Positions 1 to 8,651 of a DNA stretch of 18,388 bases are shown in pieces. Both the position numbers and the translations under genes were made by a program. The stretch comes from G020354085 sp964629975 (GTDB lineage Bacteria > Pseudomonadota > Gammaproteobacteria > Acidiferrobacterales > Sulfurifustaceae): NCBI GenBank assembly GCA_964629975.1, contig CAZVUN010000048.1:1-18388 (forward strand), read 5' to 3'. The notes beneath the pieces are model-generated. The model was not told the DNA's origin. It worked only from the letters and a program-made list of their open reading frames with translations, and ran no database searches. Position 1 is the stretch's first letter, and each line of letters begins with the position of its first letter.

Positions 1-824
<824 letters not shown>

Positions 825-847
825 CCACGACGCGAGGGACGGCCTGT

Positions 848-884
848 GGGCGCCGGTGCGGTTGTGCCAAACCGGCCGGCGCCC
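848..884 (+). promoter_or_regulatory. Strong hairpin in the ahcY-metF gap
   Basis: The arms GGGCGCCGG (848-856) and CCGGCGCCC (876-884) are perfectly complementary. Inside them CGGTT (859-863) pairs with AACCG (870-874) around a 6-base loop, giving a 14-bp stem with small bulges. It begins 23 bases after the ahcY stop and ends 14 bases before the metF ATG. There is no T-run, so it is not a classic intrinsic terminator. It could stabilise or process the ahcY mRNA or limit read-through into metF. The structure is seen; the function is inference. Confidence 0.5.
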
Positions 885-898
885 CATGCTTCACCACC

Positions 899-1744
899 AT
901 GCAAGGACAGACCAGGTTTACCCGCACCTTCAGTTGCGAGTACTTTCCGCCGAAGGACGAGGAAGCCAGGCGCAAGCTCGCGGAGACGACGCGCGAGCTG
1001 GCTGCCCTCAAGCCGGCGTACTTCTCCGTCACCTACGGGGCCGGCGGCAGCACGCGCCAGGGCACGTACGAAACCGTCAAGGACCTCCTGGCACAGGGCC
1101 TGGCCGCGGCACCACACATATCCTGTGTCGGGGCCACGCGCGAGTCGATCCGCGAGCAGCTCCTCGCCTACCAGGCCCTTGGCATCCGGCGCATCGTGGC
1201 GCTCGGCGGTGACCTGCCATCGGGCATGGCCTCGCCGGGCGAGTTTCGCTTCGCCTACCAGCTGGTCGAGTTGATCCGCGCCGAGACCGGCGACTGGTTT
1301 CACATCGAGGTGGCGGCGTACCCGGAGGTCCACCCGCGCGCCGCCAGTGCCGAGGCGGACCTGCGGTACTTCCGCCAAAAGGTGAGCTGCGGCGCCAACG
1401 GCGCGCTCACCCAGTATTTCTACAACGCCGATGCGTACTTTCGCTTCGTCGAGGAGTGCGCGCGCATCGGCGTCGACATCCCGATCGTGCCCGGCATCAT
1501 GCCCATCACCAACTACAAGCAGCTCGCGCGCTTCTCCGATGCCTGCGGCGCCGAGATCCCGCGCTGGATCCGCAAGCGTCTCGAGGGCTTCGGCGACGAC
1601 GTCGAGGCGCTGCGCGCCTTCGGGCTCGAGGTCACGACGCAGCTGTGCCGGCGCCTGCTCGAGGGAGGCGCCCCGGGTCTGCATTTCTACACCATGAACC
1701 GCGCCGGTCCGACGCGCGCGTTGTGGCAGGCCCTGGGAATCTAG
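899..1744 (+). CDS. metF: Methylenetetrahydrofolate reductase
   Basis: FAD enzyme that reduces 5,10-methylene-THF to 5-methyl-THF, the methyl donor for methionine synthase. The product is 281 aa, close to the usual 280-300. The frame is open further upstream, but homology begins at the ATG at 899 (MQGQTRFTRTFSCEYFPPK). E14 in SCEYFPP corresponds to the catalytic Glu and D105 in ALGGDLP to the flavin-tuning Asp of the E. coli enzyme. The TYGAGGSTR, NGALTQYFYN and PGIMPITN blocks of the TIM barrel and the C-terminal HFYTMNR motif are intact. No clear Shine-Dalgarno is visible, and the start lies just behind a strong hairpin. It follows ahcY by 74 bases and is 6 bases from the next gene, so it probably belongs to a methyl-cycle operon. 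Confidence 0.96.
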   Translation: MQGQTRFTRTFSCEYFPPKDEEARRKLAETTRELAALKPAYFSVTYGAGGSTRQGTYETVKDLLAQGLAAAPHISCVGATRESIREQLLAYQALGIRRIVALGGDLPSGMASPGEFRFAYQLVELIRAETGDWFHIEVAAYPEVHPRAASAEADLRYFRQKVSCGANGALTQYFYNADAYFRFVEECARIGVDIPIVPGIMPITNYKQLARFSDACGAEIPRWIRKRLEGFGDDVEALRAFGLEVTTQLCRRLLEGGAPGLHFYTMNRAGPTRALWQALGI

Positions 1745-1750
1745 TCCGCT

Positions 1751-2722
1751 GTGGGCAGCGCGGTGGGATGGCAGCACAGCGCCGTGGTCGCGGGCGCGCT
1801 GCTGTTGCTGGCAGCGGGCTGTTCGCCGGGCGGCAAGGCGCCGCCGGTCGCTGGCGATCATCCCCTCACGCAGGTAAGCGCACGGGTCTATGTGCTCACC
1901 GGCGCGAATGCGCGGCCGAACCCCGGCAACCAGGGCTTCATGAACAACCCGGGTTTCGTGGTCGGCGCGAAGGGCGTGGTGGTCGTTGATCCCGGCGCGA
2001 GCGTGCAGGTCGGCGAGCTGCTGCTCAGCCAGATCGCGACCGTCACCTCCGCGCCCGTGATCGCGGTGTTCAACACGCACGTGCACGGGGACCACTGGCT
2101 CGCCAACCAGGCGATCAAGGCGCGCTATCCCCGGGCGGTGATTTACGCCCATCCAAACATGAAGGCGAAGGCGGCGGTCGAGGGGGCACGCTGGCTCGCC
2201 CTGCTTGACGGCCTGACGCACGGGGCGGTGCGCGGCACCGAGGTGGTCGTACCGGACACCACCATCGAAGATGGCGAGACGCTGCGGCTCGGCGACCTCA
2301 GGTTTCGCATCTACCACACGGGCAAGGCGCACACCGACGGCGATATCATGATCGAGGTCGTCGGCGAGGGTGTGCTGTTCGTCGGCGACAATGCCATCCT
2401 TGGGTGCGTGGCGCGTATGGACGAGGGCAGTTTCCGCGGCAATGTCGCGGCACTGGAGGTCGCACTTGCCAGCCCGGCGCGGCACTTCATTCCCGGGCAC
2501 GGCCCGGTGAGCGGGCGCGAGGGCGTGCGCTCCTATCAGCGCTACCTGGGCACACTCTACGCGGAGGTCAAGAAGGGCTACGATCAGGGCCTGGCGGATT
2601 TCGAGATGCAGCCCAGGGTGGTCGAGGCGCTCGCGCCCTATCGGGAGTGGGTCGATTTCGGCGTGCAGGTCGCCCGGCACGTGAGCCTGGCGTATCTCGA
2701 GATCGAAGCCGAGTCGTTTTGA
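1751..2722 (+). CDS. Metallo-beta-lactamase-fold hydrolase, predicted lipoprotein
   Basis: 323 aa from a GTG start 6 bases after metF; another in-frame GTG at 1763 is possible. Residues 11-23 form a hydrophobic stretch ending in LLAAGC, so Cys24 is a likely lipidation site and the mature enzyme would be membrane-anchored on the periplasmic side. The MBL core follows. The metal-binding motif NTHVHGDH has H110, H112, D114 and H115. It is followed by a GKAHTDGD histidine, a GDNA aspartate and an IPGHGPVSG histidine, so a two-metal site looks complete. Substrate unknown. The architecture resembles exported MBL proteins such as SoxH or the quinoprotein-relay zinc hydrolases, but I see no partner gene supporting either. 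Its place in a methyl-cycle operon may be only transcriptional. The fold is secure; the role is open. Confidence 0.85.
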   Translation: MGSAVGWQHSAVVAGALLLLAAGCSPGGKAPPVAGDHPLTQVSARVYVLTGANARPNPGNQGFMNNPGFVVGAKGVVVVDPGASVQVGELLLSQIATVTSAPVIAVFNTHVHGDHWLANQAIKARYPRAVIYAHPNMKAKAAVEGARWLALLDGLTHGAVRGTEVVVPDTTIEDGETLRLGDLRFRIYHTGKAHTDGDIMIEVVGEGVLFVGDNAILGCVARMDEGSFRGNVAALEVALASPARHFIPGHGPVSGREGVRSYQRYLGTLYAEVKKGYDQGLADFEMQPRVVEALAPYREWVDFGVQVARHVSLAYLEIEAESF

Positions 2723-2730
2723 GCGTCATC

Positions 2731-3696
2731 GTGCACAGGCTCTTTCCGGAAATCGAGCCGTACGCCACGCATCGCCTGCCGGTCGAGGCGCCGCATGAGC
2801 TGTATGTCGAGGAGTGCGGCAATCCGCGCGGCTTGCCGGTGCTGTTCGTGCACGGCGGGCCGGGCGCCGGCTGCGAACCGTACCACCGGCGCTTCTTCGA
2901 CCCGAACACCTATCGCATCGTGCTGTTCGATCAGCGCGGGGCGGGCCGCTCCACGCCGCACGCCAGCCTCGAGCGCAACACCACGCCCGATCTGGTCGCC
3001 GACATCGAGCGCCTGCGCGTGTTTCTCGGGATCGACCGCTGGGTGCTGTTCGGCGGTTCCTGGGGATCGACCCTGGCGCTGGTCTATGCCGAGGCCTACC
3101 CGCAGCGCGTGCTCGGGCTGATCCTGCGCGGCGTGTTTCTGTGCCGGCCATGGGAGATCCACTGGTTCTACCAGGAGGGCGCCAACCGCCTGTTTCCCGA
3201 CTATTGGCAGGAGTTCATCGCCCCGATCCCCGAAGGCGAGCGGCACGATCTGGTCGCTGCGCACTACCGGCGCCTGACCGGCGAGGATGAGGTCGCGCGC
3301 ATGCACTCGGCCAAGGCCTGGTCCCTGTGGGAAGGGCGCACCGCGACGCTCCTGCCAAACCGGGCGGTCGTGGACTTCTTTGGCGCACCGCACACGGCGC
3401 TCGCGCTGGCGCGCATTGAGGCGCACTACTTCCACCACGACAGCTTTCTCGCGCCCGAGCAGATCCTGCGCGACGCCTACCGTTTGCGGGACATCCCGGG
3501 CTACATCATCCATGGGCGCTACGACGTGGTGTGTCCGTTGCAGAGCGCCTGGGAGCTGCAGCGCGCGTGGCCGCAGGCGCGCCTTGAGATCGTCGGCGAT
3601 GCCGGCCACTCGGCGGCCGAGCCGGGCATCACGCACGCCCTGGTGCTCGCCACGCACGAACTCGCGCAGCGGCTGAATCGTCTGGCAGCACGCTGA
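2731..3696 (+). CDS. pip: Proline iminopeptidase (alpha/beta hydrolase)
   Basis: Cytosolic serine peptidase of family S33 that releases N-terminal proline from peptides. From the GTG at 2731 it is 321 aa, within the usual 310-325. The oxyanion motif HGGPGAG (41-47) and the DQRG segment are followed by the nucleophile elbow GGSWGS with S110. D265 in HGRYDVVC and H293 in GDAGHS complete the triad. The typical N-terminus (RLFPEIEPY) begins at the chosen start. An alternative TTG at 2719 would overlap the preceding stop codon and add four residues. The frame is open far upstream but without homology. It lies 1 base before apaH and is probably co-transcribed with it. Family assignment is secure; the start is uncertain between the two sites. 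Confidence 0.93.
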   Translation: MHRLFPEIEPYATHRLPVEAPHELYVEECGNPRGLPVLFVHGGPGAGCEPYHRRFFDPNTYRIVLFDQRGAGRSTPHASLERNTTPDLVADIERLRVFLGIDRWVLFGGSWGSTLALVYAEAYPQRVLGLILRGVFLCRPWEIHWFYQEGANRLFPDYWQEFIAPIPEGERHDLVAAHYRRLTGEDEVARMHSAKAWSLWEGRTATLLPNRAVVDFFGAPHTALALARIEAHYFHHDSFLAPEQILRDAYRLRDIPGYIIHGRYDVVCPLQSAWELQRAWPQARLEIVGDAGHSAAEPGITHALVLATHELAQRLNRLAAR

Positions 3697-3697
3697 T

Positions 3698-4531
3698 ATG
3701 GCGCTGTACGCCATCGGCGACGTGCAAGGCTGTTACGGCGCGCTGCAGCGCCTGCTGGCGCGCATCGGCTTCGACCGGGCGCGCGATGTCCTGTGGTTCA
3801 CGGGCGATCTGGTCAACCGCGGACCGCAATCGGCCGAGGTGCTGCGTTTCGTGCGCGGGCTGGGTGAGCAGGCGGTCACGGTGCTCGGCAACCATGATCT
3901 GCATCTGCTCGCGGTTGCGTGCGGCGCGAGCAAGCGCAAAGCGCGCGATACCTTGCAGGATGTGCTGTCGGCGCCCGACCGGGAAGCGCTGCTCGGCTGG
4001 CTGCGCACCCGCCCCCTCTTCCATTACGACGCGGCGCGCGGTCTGGCGCTGGTGCACGCCGGATTGTTGCCGCAGTGGGACGTGAGGCAGGCGCAGCGCC
4101 TGGCGGCGGAGGCCGAGGCGGCCATCGCCCAGGCGGAGCCCGGCGGGTTCTTCCGGCACATGTATGGGGACTTGCCGGATCACTGGCGCGACGACCTGCG
4201 CGGGCCGGAGCGGCTGCGCGTGCTGGTCAATGCGTTCACCCGGCTGCGCTACTGCGACCTGGAAGGCAACATGGATCTGCGCCACAAGGGCGCGCCCGGA
4301 TCACAGCCGCCGGACTTGTTGCCGTGGTTTCAGATACCGGGGCGGCGCTCGCGCGAGGTGCGTATCCTCTTCGGACACTGGTCGACGCTCGGCATCCACA
4401 ATGCCGATGGCGTGATCGGTCTGGATTCCGGGTGCCTGTGGGGAAGGACGCTCACGGCGGCGCGCCTTGATGCCGCACACCCGCAGTTCACCAGCGTGCC
4501 GTGCGAGGCCGCGCAGCCGGTGGGCGATTGA
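3698..4531 (+). CDS. apaH: Symmetrical bis(5'-nucleosyl)-tetraphosphatase
   Basis: Hydrolyses Ap4A to two ADP and, in E. coli, also removes Np4 caps from RNA. The product is 277 aa, as usual for ApaH. The calcineurin-type phosphoesterase motifs are in order: AIGDVQGC at the N-terminus, GDLVNRGP (36-43) and GNHD (64-67), with the further metal-binding histidines in ALVHAG and FGHW. The ATG is one base after the pip stop (…TGATATG), so translation is probably coupled. In enterobacteria apaH lies after rsmA-apaG. Here the order is apaH then apaG and rsmA is not nearby, so the usual cluster has been rearranged. Confidence 0.96.
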   Translation: MALYAIGDVQGCYGALQRLLARIGFDRARDVLWFTGDLVNRGPQSAEVLRFVRGLGEQAVTVLGNHDLHLLAVACGASKRKARDTLQDVLSAPDREALLGWLRTRPLFHYDAARGLALVHAGLLPQWDVRQAQRLAAEAEAAIAQAEPGGFFRHMYGDLPDHWRDDLRGPERLRVLVNAFTRLRYCDLEGNMDLRHKGAPGSQPPDLLPWFQIPGRRSREVRILFGHWSTLGIHNADGVIGLDSGCLWGRTLTAARLDAAHPQFTSVPCEAAQPVGD

Positions 4532-4551
4532 CTGGGGGCGTGCCCGCCGGT

Positions 4552-4581
4552 CTGCAAAAGCGCCGGCAAGTGCGGCACAAT
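4552..4581 (+). promoter_or_regulatory. Weak candidate promoter for apaG
   Basis: The 67-base apaH-apaG gap contains CACAAT (4576-4581) as a possible -10, 18 bases after CTGCAA (4552-4557) as a poor -35. The apaG ATG follows 17 bases later, with GAGGTGA (4589-4595) as its ribosome binding site. The -35 match is weak, so apaG may instead be transcribed with apaH. Confidence 0.25.
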
Positions 4582-4598
4582 AGGGCGCGAGGTGACCC

Positions 4599-4982
4599 AT
4601 GAAATCCCGCTCGCGCCATCAGATCGAGGTGTCGGTCTCGACCAGCTACCTCCCGTCGCAGTCGGTCCCGACCAGCAACCGCTACGTCTTCGCCTATACG
4701 GTCACGATCACCAACAGCGGTGAGGTGCCGGCCACGCTCTTGACGCGTCACTGGATCATCACCGACGCCAACAACAAGACCCAGGAAGTGCGCGGCGAGG
4801 GGGTGGTGGGCCAACAGCCACACCTGTCCCCGGGAAGCAGCTTTGAGTACACGAGCGGGACGATCCTCGAGACCCCGGTCGGCATGATGCGCGGCAGCTA
4901 CCAGATGCGTGCCGACGATGGCACCGAGTTTGACGCGGAGATTCCGCCGTTCACGCTGAGCGCCCCGCGCACGCTGCACTGA
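4599..4982 (+). CDS. apaG: ApaG family protein (Co2+/Mg2+ efflux annotation)
   Basis: Small single-domain protein of 127 aa with a fibronectin-III-like beta sandwich. The family core is clear: FAYTVTITN, TRHWIITDANN and EVRGEGVVGQQP, then SPGSSFEYTSG and GSYQM. The same domain occurs in eukaryotic F-box and PDIP38 proteins. The bacterial role is poorly known; it has been linked to cobalt resistance and magnesium efflux in Salmonella (family knowledge). It has a good ribosome binding site (GAGGTGA, 4 bases before the ATG). It runs towards gyrB with only 18 bases between the two stop codons and no obvious terminator, so convergent transcripts may overlap. Confidence 0.95.
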   Translation: MKSRSRHQIEVSVSTSYLPSQSVPTSNRYVFAYTVTITNSGEVPATLLTRHWIITDANNKTQEVRGEGVVGQQPHLSPGSSFEYTSGTILETPVGMMRGSYQMRADDGTEFDAEIPPFTLSAPRTLH

Positions 4983-5000
4983 ACAGGGCGCGGCGGCGCG

Positions 5001-7433
5001 CTACACGTCGAGATTGGAAACGTACAGCGCGTTGCGTTCGATAAACTCGCGGCGCGGTTCCACCTGATCACCCATCAGCGTGGAGAACACCTCCTCCGCG
5101 GCCACGACGTCCTCGACATTGACCTTGAGCAGGCGGCGGGTCGTGACGTCCATCGTGGTTTCCCACAGCTGCTCCGGATTCATCTCGCCCAGACCCTTGT
5201 AGCGCTGGATGGTCTGTCCGCGGCGCGCTTCGTCCATCAACCAGTCGATCGCGTCCTCGAAACGCGCGGTGCGATGCTGCCGGTCGCCGCGCTGCACGGT
5301 GGCCTCGGCGGCGAACAGCTCGCGCAGGCGCTTGCCGAGCGCGAGCAAGGCAGCGTACTCGGCGGAGGCGGCGAACTCGCTGTCGATACGCGAGGTCGTA
5401 ACGGTACCGTGTTCGGTGCGGGTCACCACGAGATCGTGCAGGTTGTGACGTGCGTCGAATCCAACCCCCACCGAGTAACTGGCGCCACCGTCGCGCTGCT
5501 GCGCCAGGCGCTGCTGCAATGCATCGGCATACTGGCCGGCGGCGGTCTTGTCCGTGAGCAGCGCGGCGTCCAGCGCCGGCAGATAGAGCATGGCGTGCAG
5601 TACCCGCCCGTCGTAACGGCGTGACAGCCGGCGGATATGGTGCTCGACCTGAAAGTAGCTGCGACACAGGGCGGCCAGTTCCGCTCCCTTGAGCTCGACG
5701 CCCGTGGCCAGGCGAATGGCGGCGTCTTCGAGGGCGCACTCGAGCAGATACTCCTGCAGCTCCGCGTCGTCCTTGATGTAGCGCTCCTTCTTGCCGGACT
5801 TGAGTTTGTACAGGGGCGGCTGCGCGATGTACACGTGCCCGCGGCGAATGAGCTCCGGCATCTGGCGGTAGAAGAACGTAAGCAGCAGCGTGCGGATATG
5901 CGACCCGTCGACGTCGGCGTCGGTCATCAGGATGATGCGGTGGTAGCGTAACTTATTGATATCAAAATCGTTGTCTCCGATGCCGGTGCCAAGGGCGGTG
6001 ATCAGGGTCGCCACCTCGGCGGAGGACAGCATCTTGTCGAAGCGCGCCTTCTCCACGTTCAGGATCTTGCCCTTGAGCGGCAGCACCGCCTGGAAGCGGC
6101 GGTCGCGCGCCTGTTTGGCTGAGCCGCCGGCAGAATCGCCCTCCACCAGGTAGAGCTCGCACTGGGCGGGATCACGCTCCTGGCAATCGGCCAGCTTGCC
6201 CGGTAACCCGGCGAGATCGAGCGCGCCTTTGCGGCGCGTCAGCTCGCGCGCCTTGCGCGCCGCTTCGCGTGCGCGCGCCGCTTCGACGATCTTGAGGGCG
6301 ATCGCGCGCGCATCGCTCGGGTTTTCCTCGAGGAACTCGGCAAGCTTTTCGTTAACCACGGCTTCGACTGCGCCCTTGACCTCGGACGAGACCAGCTTGT
6401 CCTTGGTCTGGGACGAGAATTTCGGGTCCGGGACCTTCACCGACAGCACCGCGGTCAGTCCCTCGCGCGCGTCGTCGCCGGAGATTTCGACCTTTTCCTT
6501 CTTCGCCAGACCGGTGCTCTCGATGTACTGATTGAGGGTACGCGTCATGGCGGCGCGCAAGCCGGCGAGATGGGTGCCGCCGTCACGCTGCGGGATGTTG
6601 TTGGTAAAGCAGAAAATGTTCTCTTGATAGGAGTCGTTCCACTGCATGCACAGTTCGGTGGTGACGCCGTCGCGCTCGGCCGTCAGATAGATCGGCTTGG
6701 GATGCAGGGGGGTCTTGTTGCGGTTGAGGTGTTGAACGAAGGCCTGGATGCCGCCTTTGTACTCGAACACATCCTGCTTACCGCTGCGCTCGTCGATCAA
6801 CTCGATGCGCACACCCGAGTTCAGGAACGACAGCTCGCGCAGCCGCTTGGCCAGCTGGTCGTAGCTGAAACTGGTATTGGAGAAGATCGTGTCCGAAGGC
6901 TTGAAGTGCACGTCGGTGCCGGTTTCGCTGGTGGTGCCGATCTGCGCGAGCGGCGCCTGCGGCACCCCGAGATGGTAGCGCTGGCGATAGACCCGTCCGC
7001 CGCGGCGCACCGTCACTTCCAGCCAATCCGACAGCGCATTGACCACGGAGATACCAACACCGTGGAGGCCGCCGGAGACCTTGTAGGAATTCTGATCGAA
7101 CTTGCCGCCCGCATGCAGGACGGTCATGACCACCTCGACGGCCGATCGGCCCTCCTCCGGGATAATGTCCGTGGGGATGCCGCGCCCGTTGTCCGAGACG
7201 GTTACGGAGGAATCGTTGTGCAGCGTGACAACGACCCGGTTGCAGTAGCCGGCCAGCGCCTCGTCAATGGAGTTATCGACTGCCTCGAAAACCATGTGGT
7301 GCAGACCGGTGCCATCGTCGGTGTCACCGATGTACATCCCGGGGCGCTTGCGAACAGCGTCGAGGCCCTTGAGAACCTGGATGCTCGAGGAATCGTAGCT
7401 TTGTGGGCGGTTGCTGGCGGATGAACTAGACAT
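5001..7433 (-). CDS. gyrB: DNA gyrase subunit B
   Basis: ATPase and TOPRIM subunit of DNA gyrase, which introduces negative supercoils together with GyrA. I choose the ATG at 7433 (MSSSSASNRPQSYDSSSIQV), giving 810 aa. An upstream in-frame start at 7484 would add 17 residues without homology. GHKL ATPase motifs: N54 in EAVDNSIDEAL, D81 in DNGRGIP and GGLHGVG (121-127). The TOPRIM domain has EGDSAGGSAK (431-440) and DADVDGSH (505-512). The roughly 170-residue insert typical of Gram-negative GyrB precedes the QRYKGLGEMNPEQLW motif. The C-terminus is NLDV. The gene upstream is dnaN, with recF missing between them. No strong Shine-Dalgarno is visible before the chosen ATG. Confidence 0.98.
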   Translation of the reverse strand: MSSSSASNRPQSYDSSSIQVLKGLDAVRKRPGMYIGDTDDGTGLHHMVFEAVDNSIDEALAGYCNRVVVTLHNDSSVTVSDNGRGIPTDIIPEEGRSAVEVVMTVLHAGGKFDQNSYKVSGGLHGVGISVVNALSDWLEVTVRRGGRVYRQRYHLGVPQAPLAQIGTTSETGTDVHFKPSDTIFSNTSFSYDQLAKRLRELSFLNSGVRIELIDERSGKQDVFEYKGGIQAFVQHLNRNKTPLHPKPIYLTAERDGVTTELCMQWNDSYQENIFCFTNNIPQRDGGTHLAGLRAAMTRTLNQYIESTGLAKKEKVEISGDDAREGLTAVLSVKVPDPKFSSQTKDKLVSSEVKGAVEAVVNEKLAEFLEENPSDARAIALKIVEAARAREAARKARELTRRKGALDLAGLPGKLADCQERDPAQCELYLVEGDSAGGSAKQARDRRFQAVLPLKGKILNVEKARFDKMLSSAEVATLITALGTGIGDNDFDINKLRYHRIILMTDADVDGSHIRTLLLTFFYRQMPELIRRGHVYIAQPPLYKLKSGKKERYIKDDAELQEYLLECALEDAAIRLATGVELKGAELAALCRSYFQVEHHIRRLSRRYDGRVLHAMLYLPALDAALLTDKTAAGQYADALQQRLAQQRDGGASYSVGVGFDARHNLHDLVVTRTEHGTVTTSRIDSEFAASAEYAALLALGKRLRELFAAEATVQRGDRQHRTARFEDAIDWLMDEARRGQTIQRYKGLGEMNPEQLWETTMDVTTRRLLKVNVEDVVAAEEVFSTLMGDQVEPRREFIERNALYVSNLDV

Positions 7434-7502
7434 GGACACATTGTAACCCAGTTGCCCTGCTTGCGCCGGCGCGAAATTTGGCAATACCGCAACTTACGGC
7501 AA

Positions 7503-7542
7503 GTTCCACGTGAAACTAACGGCCCGTCGTTTCACGTGGAAC
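7503..7542. promoter_or_regulatory. Two inverted parS-like sites between dnaN and gyrB
   Basis: GTTCCACGTGAAAC (7503-7516) and its exact reverse complement GTTTCACGTGGAAC (7529-7542) are separated by 12 bases. Each is built on CACGTG and matches the central 14 bases of the 16-bp parS consensus TGTTYCACGTGRAACA; only the outermost bases differ. parS sites bind ParB and cluster near oriC, which fits this position between dnaN and gyrB. Because the pair is inverted it could also form a 14-bp stem with a 12-base loop in the dnaN transcript, without a T-run. I consider centromere function more likely, because the sequence identity is far beyond what a hairpin needs. Confidence 0.75.
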
Positions 7543-7550
7543 GAGACGGC

Positions 7551-8651
7551 TCAAAGCCGCATTGGCATCACAACGTAGCGGGGGTATTCGCTGTCCGGAC
7601 TGTAGATGAGGCAGCTGCTGCTGGCGTCGTTGAGCCCCAGCACGGCGCGCTGCGAGCGCAGCGCTCCGGTCGCTTCGATCAGGTAGTTCACGTTAAAGCC
7701 CACCTCCATTGGCTCGCCCGCGTAGTCGGTGCTGACCTCCTCTTCCGCCTCTTCCTGCTCCGGGTTGTGCGCCACGATCTTGAGGCAATGGTTCTCGAGC
7801 CCGAGTCGCACGCCACGGAATTTTTCGTTTGAGAGGATCGCGGCTCGACTCAAGGCCACCCGCAGCTCCTCGCGGTCGACCCCGACGAGTTTTGTTTGTC
7901 GAGCCGGCAGGACCTTGTTGTAGTCCGGATAGCGCCCGTCAATCAGCTTCGCTGTGAACATCAATCCCTGGGCGGTGAGACGGATGTGATTGGCGCTCAA
8001 CATGAGCTCGACCGATTCTGCGCCCTCTTGCAGGATCCGGATCATTTCTAGCACCGCCTTGCGTGGCACGATTGCCTGGCGCTGCTCGTTAACCGCCGTT
8101 TGCGTCTCTGCCTGACTCACGGCCATTCGATGGCCGTCCGTGGCTACCGCCCGCAATGTTCGCCCCTGCAGCTCCAACAGCAATCCGTTCAGGTAATAGC
8201 GCACGTCCTGCTGCGCCATGCAGAAATTCGTTTCCTCCAGGACCCCGCGCAGCTTTACCTGGTCAATACGGATGGTCAGATCCCACTCCGTTGTTTGAAT
8301 GCTGGGAAAGTCCGTGCTCGGCAACGTAACCAGGCTGAACCGACTGCGCCCCGCCTTCACCACCGCCTTCTCGCCGTCTTTGCGGATCTCGATTCGACAG
8401 CCTGCCGGCAGGGCCCGGCAGATGTCCATCAGCTTGCGAGCCGGTAATGTCAGGTCATCGAAGTCCTTGGTCTGGGCCTCCGCCTGCACTACCACTTCTG
8501 TCTCCAGATCAGTCCCGGTCAGACTGATGCCGTTGCCGGCCCGCCGGACCAAAACGTAGGACAGCACTGGGAGTGTTTGGCGCCGCTCCACCACACCCGT
8601 AACGTAGGTAAGAGGTCGAATCAGTGCGTCTCGATCAAGAACAATATTCAT
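7551..8651 (-). CDS. dnaN: DNA polymerase III beta sliding clamp
   Basis: Ring-forming processivity factor that tethers DNA polymerases to DNA. It is 366 aa, exactly the usual length, with three repeated clamp domains. The start MNIVLDRDALIRPL and the end YVVMPMRL are typical; the C-terminal MPMRL strand forms part of the peptide-binding pocket. Internal blocks such as RRQTLPVLSYVL, GTDLETEVV, YYLNGLLLEL, ATDGHRMAV and DGRYPDY are all present. It lies 187 bases downstream of dnaA and 117 bases upstream of gyrB. The gap to dnaA contains the candidate origin, so dnaN may have its own promoter there. The ribosome binding site is weak (AAGAA just before the ATG). Confidence 0.98.
   Translation of the reverse strand: MNIVLDRDALIRPLTYVTGVVERRQTLPVLSYVLVRRAGNGISLTGTDLETEVVVQAEAQTKDFDDLTLPARKLMDICRALPAGCRIEIRKDGEKAVVKAGRSRFSLVTLPSTDFPSIQTTEWDLTIRIDQVKLRGVLEETNFCMAQQDVRYYLNGLLLELQGRTLRAVATDGHRMAVSQAETQTAVNEQRQAIVPRKAVLEMIRILQEGAESVELMLSANHIRLTAQGLMFTAKLIDGRYPDYNKVLPARQTKLVGVDREELRVALSRAAILSNEKFRGVRLGLENHCLKIVAHNPEQEEAEEEVSTDYAGEPMEVGFNVNYLIEATGALRSQRAVLGLNDASSSCLIYSPDSEYPRYVVMPMRL

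Noticed and set aside
825..898. SAH or SAM riboswitch before metF
   Set aside because: Only a hairpin is present; I could not find the conserved pseudoknot segments of these riboswitch classes.
7503..7542. Simple intrinsic terminator of dnaN
   Set aside because: The stem is AT/GC mixed with no T-run on either side, and each arm independently matches the parS core. A hairpin role is kept only as a secondary possibility.
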